A DNA stretch of 10,275 nt from contig JAICYG010000093.1 of the NCBI GenBank assembly GCA_025934335.1, forward strand, positions 1 to 10,275, written 5' to 3'. Positions 1 through 6,058 of this stretch are shown in pieces. Within the stretch, counting starts at the first letter, position 1. Each line of letters opens with the position of its first letter. The notes beneath the pieces were generated by a model. The model did not search any database, had not been told where the DNA came from, and saw only the letters and a program-made list of their open reading frames with translations. Both the position numbers and the translations under genes were made by a program. The stretch is from Thermoleophilia bacterium (GTDB lineage: Bacteria; Actinomycetota; Thermoleophilia; Gaiellales; Gaiellaceae).

Positions 1-156
1 CCCGACACAGACCGCCTGGTCGGCCATGCGGACGTGCAGCGCGTCTCGATCGGCGGTCGAGTAGATCGCGACCGCCTCGACGTCGAGCTCGTGCAGCGCG
101 CGGATCACCCGGACGGCGATCTCGCCCCGGTTCGCGACGAGCACCCGGCCGAACAT
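1..156 (-). CDS. accC: Biotin carboxylase, N-terminal 52 residues (gene runs off the window)
   Basis: This is the start of the ATP-dependent enzyme that carboxylates biotin on the carrier protein, as in acetyl-CoA or acyl-CoA carboxylase. The visible residues match the biotin carboxylase N-terminal Rossmann-like domain: FGRVLVANRGEIAVRVIRA, then IYSTADRDALHVRMADQAVCVG-type sequence. The glycine-rich and catalytic parts of the ATP-grasp domain lie beyond the left edge. The ATG start at 156-154 shares one base with the TGA stop of the upstream biotin-carrier fusion (TGATG). No Shine-Dalgarno sequence is evident, so translation is probably coupled to that gene. The pairing with an AccB-type carrier supports an acetyl/acyl-CoA carboxylase subunit. 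A pyruvate or propionyl-CoA carboxylase role cannot be excluded from 52 residues. Confidence 0.93.
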   Translation of the reverse strand, partial: MFGRVLVANRGEIAVRVIRALHELDVEAVAIYSTADRDALHVRMADQAVCVG

Positions 157-1955
157 CAGAGTAAGGGCGGGCCGGAGACGGGCTCGAGCTCGAACAGGAG
201 CTGACCGTACTCGACAGGCTCGGCGTTCCCGACGTGCACGCGGCGCACGACCGCCTCGATCTCGGCCTTCACCTCGTTCATCAGCTTCATCGCCTCGAGG
301 ATGCAGAGCGTCTGCCCGGGCGCGACCGCGTCGCCCTCCTCGACGAACGACGCGGCGCCGGGCGAGGGCGCGCGGTAGAAGACGCCGACCATCGGGCTCT
401 CGACGCGGAAGAGCGTGTCGTCTCTCGGCGCGGCGGGCGGCAGCTCGGCCTCCGGCACCGGCGCGAGCGCCGCCGCCCCCGTGTGCTCGGGCTGGCGGCG
501 CACGCTCACGCGCATCCCGTCCTCCTCGATGGAGATCTCGCCGATGCCCGTCTCCTGCACGATGCGCACGAGCTCCCGGATCCGCTCGGCGCGCACCTGG
601 TCCACGCCGCTCGCGGCGAGCGACTCCTCTCCGCCGGAGCGCTCGCGGATCGACCGCAGCAGCGCCTCGGCCTCCTCGCCGAAGAGCGCGATCAGGAGCA
701 ACTCCTCCTCACTCGAGGCGAGGCCGGCCGCCTCGCGCCGGAGCGCCTCGAGCTCGACGGGCGCGTCGTTGTCGAGCGCGCTCTCGTCCGTGCGAAGCTC
801 GACCGCCCGCTGAAGCGCCGGGTCGATCCGGCCGGGCGTGCGGCCGAAGCGCCCCTCGACGAGGTCGCGGAGCTCGTCGACCATCGTCACGTAGCGGTTC
901 GCAGCGAGCACGTTGATCAGCGCCTGCGACGCGACGATCTGCCCGATCGGCGCCGCCAGCGGCGGTGAGCCGACCTCGTCACGGACGCGCATGACCTCGG
1001 CGAGCACCTCGTCGAGCCGGTCGCCCGCGGCCTGGCTCCGCAACTGTTGCTCGAGCGCCGCCACGAGGCCGACGGGGAGCTTCTGTTGCGCCGCGCGCAC
1101 CGCGATCCGCGGCGGCACCGGCGCGACGGGCTCGTCGCCGATGTGCTCGTCGACGAGGTCGGCCGCCGCCCAGACCAGGTCGAGGTCGAGGCCCGTCGAG
1201 AGGCCGAGGCCCGCGAGTGCCTGAGCCGCCGCTTCGGCCGAGACGCGGTGCATCGTCAGCGCGACCGGGTAGACGGTTGCGGCGACGACGTCCGCCCCGG
1301 CGCGCGCGGCCTCGATCGCAGCGGCGAGCGCGTTCCCGGCGGCGCCCTGGGCGTACAGGCCGACGGGGAGCCCGGAGACGTCGCGCAGCTCCGCGACGAG
1401 CTCGCTCGCACGGTGCGGCTGCAACAGCCCCGCCGGGTCGTTCAGCAGGATGCGTGCGGCCCCGAGCTCCGGCAGCCGTCTCGCCGCCTCCACCACAGCC
1501 TCGTGACGACCGCTCCCGTAGAGCAGCCCCGCCTCGAACTCCGTCCCGGCGGCGACGATCGCCTCGGCCGCCTCGCGCAGGTTGTCGACGTCGTTCAGCG
1601 GGTCGTGCAGGCGGAAGACGTCGATGCCACTCTGCGCCGCGCAGGCGACGAACCTGCGGGCGAAGTCGCGCCCGACGGGGCGCGAGCCGACGAGAAACCG
1701 CCCGCGCAGGGCGAGCGCGAGCGGCGTCGACGTCCGCGCCTTGAGCGCGCGGATCCGCTCCCAGGGGCTCTCGACGCCGCGACGCACGGCGCTGTCGAAG
1801 ACGCCGCCGCCCGACACCTCGAGATAGGCGAACCCGGCACCGTCGAGCAGCTCCGCGAGGCGGAGCAGGTCCGCAGTCGGGATCCGTCCCGCGAGGGGCT
1901 CCTGACTGAGGACGCGGATCGTCGTGTCGACGAGGCGCGGCATGCCGGAGGACAT
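156..1955 (-). CDS. Degenerate carboxyltransferase (5S/PycB-like) fused to an AccB-type biotin carboxyl carrier
   Basis: The protein has 599 residues from the ATG at 1955; an in-frame ATG at 1943 is an alternative start. Residues about 8-250 follow the TIM-barrel carboxyltransferase of the transcarboxylase 5S, PycB and OadA family (VDTTIR, LEVSGGGVFD, SPWERIRALK, LALRGRFLVG, RLHDPLNDV, DPAGLL). Residues about 285-385 match the adjoining conserved carboxylase domain (GQIVASQALINVLAANRY). Residues about 459-487 resemble the AccB N-terminus. Residues 518-592 are a biotinyl domain with an AccB-style thumb (VGVFYRAPSPG) and EAMKLMNE, where K557 is the biotin site. The barrel lacks its metal ligands: V15 replaces the Asp of RDG, N172 the carbamylated Lys, and Y201 and Q203 the two His. 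The carrier should therefore work while the carboxyltransferase chemistry probably does not. Expected annotations are AccB or pyruvate carboxylase subunit B; I favour a carrier with a structural or regulatory barrel. It overlaps accC by one base. Confidence 0.85.
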   Translation of the reverse strand: MSSGMPRLVDTTIRVLSQEPLAGRIPTADLLRLAELLDGAGFAYLEVSGGGVFDSAVRRGVESPWERIRALKARTSTPLALALRGRFLVGSRPVGRDFARRFVACAAQSGIDVFRLHDPLNDVDNLREAAEAIVAAGTEFEAGLLYGSGRHEAVVEAARRLPELGAARILLNDPAGLLQPHRASELVAELRDVSGLPVGLYAQGAAGNALAAAIEAARAGADVVAATVYPVALTMHRVSAEAAAQALAGLGLSTGLDLDLVWAAADLVDEHIGDEPVAPVPPRIAVRAAQQKLPVGLVAALEQQLRSQAAGDRLDEVLAEVMRVRDEVGSPPLAAPIGQIVASQALINVLAANRYVTMVDELRDLVEGRFGRTPGRIDPALQRAVELRTDESALDNDAPVELEALRREAAGLASSEEELLLIALFGEEAEALLRSIRERSGGEESLAASGVDQVRAERIRELVRIVQETGIGEISIEEDGMRVSVRRQPEHTGAAALAPVPEAELPPAAPRDDTLFRVESPMVGVFYRAPSPGAASFVEEGDAVAPGQTLCILEAMKLMNEVKAEIEAVVRRVHVGNAEPVEYGQLLFELEPVSGPPLL

Positions 1956-2038
1956 TACCGCGGGGGCGGCCCGCACCTTCCGGCAGGAAACGCAGCTTCC
2001 GGGGGAAAGAGCGAGAGTCGACCGAAGGTGCTCCCACG
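1956..2038. promoter_or_regulatory. Divergent intergenic region between the carrier fusion and the small membrane gene
   Basis: These 83 bases separate two divergent starts, so promoters for both directions probably lie here or just inside the neighbouring genes. I see no convincing -35/-10 pair. An exact 8-base inverted repeat is present: GCACCTTC at 1973-1980 and GAAGGTGC at 2024-2031. The right arm also serves as the ribosome binding site of the plus-strand gene. The repeat could be an operator or chance. Confidence 0.35.
2024..2030 (+). promoter_or_regulatory. Ribosome binding site (GAAGGTG)
   Basis: GAAGGTG ends 8 bases before the GTG at 2039. This is good Shine-Dalgarno spacing and decides that start. 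It is one of the few clear ribosome binding sites in the window. Confidence 0.6.
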
Positions 2039-2413
2039 GTGATCCCATCCACGATCGACGCGTGGGTTGCCCCGCCTGCGCTTCCGCGCCCGCTGGGGAA
2101 CCAGGCGCTCCTCGTCTCGCCGGAGCTGGCGCTCGTCGACGACGAGCTGCGGCGCGACGCGATCGCGCTGCTACCGGAGCTACAGCCGTTCGAGTTCCTC
2201 GAACGGCTGCGCGACGCGGCTCCGCCCGACGAGGGGGTGCCGGAGTGGCTCGTCGTCGCGTCGACGCCCGCCGAACCGAGGCGCCGCCCGCCGGGCCTCG
2301 CCGTCGCTGCGGTCCTCTATCTCGCGACGGCGATCCTGCGGACATGCCTGTTCAACGTGGCGGTCTTCCTCGGGGTCGCGCTACTCGTCTTCGTCGTGAA
2401 CGTGTTCGCGTAG
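2039..2413 (+). CDS. Small membrane protein of unknown function, two C-terminal helices
   Basis: I do not recognise this 124-residue protein. Residues 1-80 look soluble, with an acidic, leucine-rich part (about 26-60: LLVSPELALVDDELRRDA and PFEFLERLRDA) that is probably helical. After a basic RRRPP turn at 81-85 come two hydrophobic segments, about 86-104 and 106-122, giving a membrane hairpin at the C-terminus. The polypeptide has a normal residue mix, unlike the arginine-rich antisense frames, and a ribosome binding site precedes the GTG start. Both facts support a real gene. One base separates its TAG stop from the next GTG, so the two small genes are probably an operon. It runs opposite to all the housekeeping genes here and diverges from the carrier fusion. 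The N-terminal part is probably cytoplasmic, by the positive-inside rule. Confidence 0.7.
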   Translation: MIPSTIDAWVAPPALPRPLGNQALLVSPELALVDDELRRDAIALLPELQPFEFLERLRDAAPPDEGVPEWLVVASTPAEPRRRPPGLAVAAVLYLATAILRTCLFNVAVFLGVALLVFVVNVFA

Positions 2414-2414
2414 C

Positions 2415-2609
2415 GTGCCCTCGCGCCGCCCGCGCGGCGCCGTGGGCGTCGCCCTCGTGCTGCTCGGCCTCGTGGTGATCGGACTCAACGTACGAGGGCT
2501 GGACGACGTCGTCGTGACTTTCAGCTCGTCCCACGGCGTGCACCTCTCCGACGCCGTCGGCGCCGCGATGGTGTGCATCGGGACGTGGCTCGTCTGGATC
2601 CGCCGCTGA
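2415..2609 (+). CDS. Very small two-helix membrane protein of unknown function
   Basis: This is a 64-residue protein from a GTG one base after the preceding TAG stop. It starts with a basic MPSRRPRG segment. Two hydrophobic helices follow, about residues 8-25 (VALVLLGLVVIGL) and 45-62 (SDAVGAAMVCIGTWLVWI), joined by a polar loop of about 20 residues; it ends in RR. The topology predicts both ends in the cytoplasm. No family was recognised. The tight spacing suggests it is translated with the upstream membrane gene and may partner with it. The TGA stop lies only 5 bases from the end of convergent efp. Being short and unrecognised, it is less certain than its neighbour. Confidence 0.6.
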   Translation: MPSRRPRGAVGVALVLLGLVVIGLNVRGLDDVVVTFSSSHGVHLSDAVGAAMVCIGTWLVWIRR

Positions 2610-2618
2610 CTGCGTCAG
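2606..2618. terminator. Short hairpin across the convergent stops, possible bidirectional terminator
   Basis: CTGAC (2606-2610) and GTCAG (2614-2618) form a 5-bp inverted repeat around a 3-base loop. It contains the TGA of the plus-strand gene and the TGA of efp on the minus strand. The stem is short and has no T-tract. The mirrored stop codons themselves create part of the symmetry, so a terminator role is only possible. Confidence 0.2.
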
Positions 2619-3181
2619 GCGCGCTGGATGTAGCGCTTCTCACGCGGGTCGACCTTGATCCGGTCGCCCACGTTCACGAACAGCGGTACCTGCACGACGG
2701 CGCCCGTCTCGAGCGTGGCGGGCTTCGTCACGTTCGACACGGTGTCGCCCTTGACGCCGGGCTCGGTATCGGTGACCTCCAGCACGACCGACGCGGGCAG
2801 GTCGACGCCCGTCGGGCTCCCACCGACGAACATCACCTGGACACTCGAGGAGGGCTGCATGAACGGCAGCTCGTCCTCCAGCATCGCGTGCGGCACCGAC
2901 AGCTGCTCGTACGTCTCCTCGTCCATGAACACGACCTCGTCGCCGGAGTCGTAGAGGTACTGCATGTTCTTCTGCTCGGTGCGGACCCGCGCGAACTTCT
3001 CGCCCGCCCGGAATGTCCTGTCGACCACCGAGCCGGAGCCGAGCGACTTCAGCTTCGTGCGCACGAACGCGCCGCCCTTGCCCGGCTTCACGTGCTGGAA
3101 CTCGACGATGCGCCACGTCTGGTTCTCCAGCTCGATGTGCATCCCGTTCCGGAACTGGTTGGTGGAGACGACCTCTGCCAT
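2615..3181 (-). CDS. efp: Translation elongation factor P
   Basis: EF-P binds ribosomes stalled on polyproline stretches, between the P and E sites, and promotes peptide-bond formation in the cytoplasm. The protein is 188 residues, the usual family length. Domain I is about 1-65 with the functional loop VKPGKGGAFVR, where K35 matches the position lysylated in Escherichia coli. Domain II is about 66-128 and domain III about 129-188, ending in VGDRIKVDPREKRYIQRA. No modification enzyme gene is visible, so how or whether K35 is modified cannot be read here. The ATG at 3181 gives the typical start (MAEVVSTNQFRNGM). The peptidase gene ends 26 bases upstream, an arrangement (peptidase then efp) shared by many actinobacteria and Bacillus. 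The ribosome binding site is weak. Confidence 0.97.
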   Translation of the reverse strand: MAEVVSTNQFRNGMHIELENQTWRIVEFQHVKPGKGGAFVRTKLKSLGSGSVVDRTFRAGEKFARVRTEQKNMQYLYDSGDEVVFMDEETYEQLSVPHAMLEDELPFMQPSSSVQVMFVGGSPTGVDLPASVVLEVTDTEPGVKGDTVSNVTKPATLETGAVVQVPLFVNVGDRIKVDPREKRYIQRA

Positions 3182-3207
3182 CGGCGCGTGAGGGTAGCGA
3201 ACGGGCG

Positions 3208-4248
3208 CTACCTGACCTCGATCAGCTCCTTCGGGAAGCTCGTCAGGACGTCGAGGCCGTCGTCGCGGACGATCGCGAGGTCCTCGATGCGGACGCCGCC
3301 GAGGCCCGGCAGGTAGATGCCCGGCTCGACTGTCACGCAGTGGCCCGGCACGAGCGTGTCGTCGGACTCGGTCGAGAGCCGCGGCGCCTCGTGCACCTGC
3401 AGGCCGACGCCGTGGCCGAGCCCGTGCCCGAAGCTCTCGCCGAAGCCGGCCTCCTCGATCACGTCGCGCGCGATCCGGTCGGCCTCGACGCCCGTCATCC
3501 CCGCTCCGATCTCCGCCACTGCTTTCTTCTGCGCGGCGAGCGTGACCTCGTACGCCTCGCGGAGCCGGTCGGGCAGGACGCCGCCGGTCGAGAACGTACG
3601 CGTGCAGTCGCTGTGGTAGCCGTCGGCCTGCACGCCCCAGTCGATCGTCACGAGCGTGTTTCTCTCGATCACGTTCTCGGTCGGCCGGCCGTGTGGGCGC
3701 GCGCCGTTCGGGCCCGACGCGACGATCGACTCGAATGCGCGGTCGTCGGCGCCGTGGGCGTGGCACAGCTCCTGCAGGCGCCACGCCACCTGCCGCTCCG
3801 TCTTGCCGACCCAGGTCTCCGCCGTGAGCGCTTCGAGAGCGCGATCCGCGATGCGCGCGGCACGGCGGAGCTTTGCCACCTCGTCGTCGTCCTTGACCGC
3901 ACGGACCGAGTCGACGAGGCCGTGCGTCGGCACGAGCTCCGCCCGGCCGGTGTTCAGGCGCTCCCACTCGAGATACGGGAGGACGTCCGCCTCGAACTGG
4001 ACGCGGCCCGAGAGGCGCTCGCCGACGTCGCGCATCAGCGCACGCTTCGTGATCACGCATTCCACGCCTGAGACCGCGCGCGCCTCCTCGGCATAGCGGA
4101 AGTCCGTGTACAGCGTCGTCTCGGCGCCGGGTCGGACGAGGAGCGCGGCGTTCGAGCTGTCGAACCCGGTCAGATAGAAGACGTTCGTCAGGTTCGTGAC
4201 GAGGAGCGGCGCCTCGAGCTGCGCTCCGACCGCTTCGAGCCGGCTCAT
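3208..4248 (-). CDS. M24B family Xaa-Pro aminopeptidase/dipeptidase
   Basis: This cytoplasmic metallopeptidase of the creatinase fold removes N-terminal residues before proline or cleaves Xaa-Pro dipeptides. Residues 1-120 form the creatinase N-terminal domain (VTNLTNVFYLTGF). Residues about 121-346 are the pita-bread catalytic domain. All five dinuclear metal ligands are present with standard spacing: D203 (TIDWG), D214 (HSDCTR), H279 (GHGLGHG), E308 (VEPGIY) and E322 (VRIEDL). At 346 residues it is normal for the short form called PepQ, PepP or YqhT, and sequence alone does not decide between dipeptidase and aminopeptidase. Its ATG overlaps the aroQ stop as ATGA, implying coupling. It is the regular neighbour of efp, and recycling of proline-containing peptides is a plausible link. 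Confidence 0.95.
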   Translation of the reverse strand: MSRLEAVGAQLEAPLLVTNLTNVFYLTGFDSSNAALLVRPGAETTLYTDFRYAEEARAVSGVECVITKRALMRDVGERLSGRVQFEADVLPYLEWERLNTGRAELVPTHGLVDSVRAVKDDDEVAKLRRAARIADRALEALTAETWVGKTERQVAWRLQELCHAHGADDRAFESIVASGPNGARPHGRPTENVIERNTLVTIDWGVQADGYHSDCTRTFSTGGVLPDRLREAYEVTLAAQKKAVAEIGAGMTGVEADRIARDVIEEAGFGESFGHGLGHGVGLQVHEAPRLSTESDDTLVPGHCVTVEPGIYLPGLGGVRIEDLAIVRDDGLDVLTSFPKELIEVR

Positions 4249-4679
4249 TCCTCCACCTTTCCCGCGAGGTACTCGAGCGCCTCGCGATACCCGTCGGGGC
4301 CCTTACCGATCACGCGGTGCGACGCGATGTCGGCGACGACGCTGAAGCGCCGCCACTCCTCGCGCTGCTCGATGTTCGAGAGGTGCACCTCGACGAGCGG
4401 CACCTCGAGCAGCTCGAGCGCGTCGCGGATCGCCCAGCTGTAGTGGCTCCACGCACCCGGGTTCACCACCACGGCGTCGACGTTGTCGTACGCATCGTGG
4501 ATCCACTCGATGAACTCGCCCTCGTTGTTCGTCTGGCGGCACCGTGCGGTGATGTCGAGTGCGTGCGCCCACGCGTAGATGCGGCTCTCGAGCTCGTTCA
4601 GCGACGCACCGCCGTACAACCTGGCGTCGCGTCGCGCGAGCACGTCGAGGTTCGCGCCGTTCAGGATCAGCACCTGCAT
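4245..4679 (-). CDS. aroQ: Type II 3-dehydroquinate dehydratase
   Basis: This enzyme catalyses trans-elimination of water from 3-dehydroquinate to 3-dehydroshikimate, step 3 of the shikimate pathway. The protein has 144 residues, typical for the type II dodecameric enzyme. Catalytic and binding residues are visible: R17 and Y22 in the lid (RRDARLYGG), N73 and H79 (NPGAWSHYS), and H99 with S101-N102-I103 (EVHLSNI). It differs from the common form in NGAN for NGPN near the N-terminus and in SNIEQREEW for SNIHAREEF, so Glu replaces the His after SNI. The essential residues remain, so it should be active. The ATG shares one base with the stop of the aroK-aroB fusion (TGATG), and its stop overlaps the peptidase start (ATGA). 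Confidence 0.95.
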   Translation of the reverse strand: MQVLILNGANLDVLARRDARLYGGASLNELESRIYAWAHALDITARCRQTNNEGEFIEWIHDAYDNVDAVVVNPGAWSHYSWAIRDALELLEVPLVEVHLSNIEQREEWRRFSVVADIASHRVIGKGPDGYREALEYLAGKVEE

Positions 4680-6058
4680 CAGGCGACGAGCCTATCCAGG
4701 GCGGCGCGGACCTCGTCCGCGGGACGCGTCTCGACCAGCGGGCCGTCGTCACCGAGCAGCACGAGGTTGATGTCGTCGCCGCTGCGCTTCTTGTCGCGCA
4801 GGAGCGCCTCCCAGGCGCGGTCGCGATCGACGCGCACGGGCTCGGGAGCGAGCTCCTCCTCGACGTGTGTGGTGTCGCGACCCGAGAGCCGGAGCGCGGC
4901 GAGGAGACCGAGGGCGACGGCATCCCCGTGGGTGAGCTCGAAACCGGCCGCCGCCTCGAGCGCGTGCGCGAAGGTGTGGCCGAGGTTGAGCCACTGACGC
5001 ACGCCCCGATCGTGCGGGTCGCGCAGGCACAGCGCCGCCTTGTAGGCGGCCGTCGCGCGGACATCGAGCTCGCGACCCGCAAGGAGCTCCGTCTTGACAT
5101 GCTCCGCCCGCCCCTGGCGACGTTCGCGTTCCGGCAGCGTCGCAAGGAGCGACTCGTCGATCACCACGTGCGCCGGCCAGTGGAACGCGCCCGCGAGGTT
5201 CTTCCCCTGCGGGATATCGACCGCCGTCTTGCCGCCGATCGCCGCGTCGACCTGCCCGACGAGCGTCGTCGGCACCGCGACCCACGGCACGCCGCGGAGG
5301 TACGTCGCGGCAGCGAAGCCGGCGGTGTCGGTGAGCGCACCGCCGCCGAGCGCGACGACCGTGCCGCCGCGGTCGAGCGACAGCTCCGTCCAGAGCCGCT
5401 CGACGACGGCGATCTGCTTCGCCTGCTCACCGGGAGGCAGCTCGTGCGTCGAGGCGAGCCGATCGCCGAGCGCCTCCTGCGCACGCGGGCCGTGGATGCC
5501 CATCACCGTCGAGTCGGCGACGAGTGCGACGGCGCCGTCGCCGGGCACGAGCTCGCCGAGCCGGTCGAGCGAGCCGAGCTCGTGGTGGATGCCGGCGGCT
5601 GCGAGCACGACGCCGTCCTCGTCGTCCGCGATCGCGTCCGCCACCTCGCGGTAGAGCGGCTGCCGCTCCTCGTACAGCCGCCGAAACGTCGCTTCGTCCT
5701 GCGCGAGCGGGCGGTCGCTGCCGCGCACGCGCTCCCAGGCGGTGTCGACGTCGATCTCGAGCAGCACCGTGAAGGCGCCTGCCGCGAGCAGGTCCCGCAC
5801 CTCTGCCGAGGTGACCCCGCCGCCGCCGAACGCATAGACGTCCGGCTCACGTCGGTCGAGCGCTTCCCTCACGATCGACGTCTCGATCCGGCGGAACCCG
5901 TCGAGCCCGTGCGCCTGGATCACCCGCGTCGCGTCGACGTCCAGGTCGCGGCCGGGCCGTCCGAGCCGCCCGGCGACCGGCGTGACCAGCGTGCTCTTCC
6001 CCGCGCCCATGAACCCGACGAGGGCGAGGTGCCGGTCGAGCGCGTTCAGCGCGGCCAC
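4679..6058 (-). CDS. aroKB: Bifunctional shikimate kinase / 3-dehydroquinate synthase fusion
   Basis: One continuous frame carries two enzymes. The GTG at 6058 gives 459 residues; CTG at 6049 is possible, and the open frame above it is arginine-rich and overlaps aroC. Residues 1-145 are shikimate kinase: P-loop GFMGAGKST at 15-23, D38/D40, R56, GGGG at 78-81, R116 (DRPL) and R132 (EERQPLY). It phosphorylates shikimate with ATP. Residues about 150-459 are 3-dehydroquinate synthase: LPPGE, ALGGGALTD, PTTL, K277 and K286 (GGKT, GKN), zinc ligands E319, H361 and H377. It converts DAHP to 3-dehydroquinate with NAD. Both halves are short. The kinase lacks about 8 residues between DLD and FR in its shikimate-binding region, and the synthase has about 310 residues against the usual 340-370. 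Similar AroKB fusions are known in other bacteria, for example Thermotoga. The gene overlaps aroC by 13 bases. Confidence 0.93.
   Translation of the reverse strand: MAALNALDRHLALVGFMGAGKSTLVTPVAGRLGRPGRDLDVDATRVIQAHGLDGFRRIETSIVREALDRREPDVYAFGGGGVTSAEVRDLLAAGAFTVLLEIDVDTAWERVRGSDRPLAQDEATFRRLYEERQPLYREVADAIADDEDGVVLAAAGIHHELGSLDRLGELVPGDGAVALVADSTVMGIHGPRAQEALGDRLASTHELPPGEQAKQIAVVERLWTELSLDRGGTVVALGGGALTDTAGFAAATYLRGVPWVAVPTTLVGQVDAAIGGKTAVDIPQGKNLAGAFHWPAHVVIDESLLATLPERERRQGRAEHVKTELLAGRELDVRATAAYKAALCLRDPHDRGVRQWLNLGHTFAHALEAAAGFELTHGDAVALGLLAALRLSGRDTTHVEEELAPEPVRVDRDRAWEALLRDKKRSGDDINLVLLGDDGPLVETRPADEVRAALDRLVA

Noticed and set aside
1956..2345. Upstream open extension of the carrier fusion by about 130 residues
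   Set aside because: The extension is arginine- and alanine-rich low-complexity sequence typical of an antisense frame. It matches no family, and it overlaps the better-supported plus-strand membrane gene. The carboxyltransferase homology begins only after the ATG at 1955.
3208..4060. N-terminal extension of the EF-P frame into the peptidase gene
   Set aside because: The extension is a shadow of the peptidase. EF-P homology begins at the ATG at 3181 and gives the normal length of 188 residues.
3013..4071. 352-residue plus-strand open frame opposite the M24 peptidase and efp
   Set aside because: It shows the same shadow composition and lies opposite a complete metallopeptidase gene.
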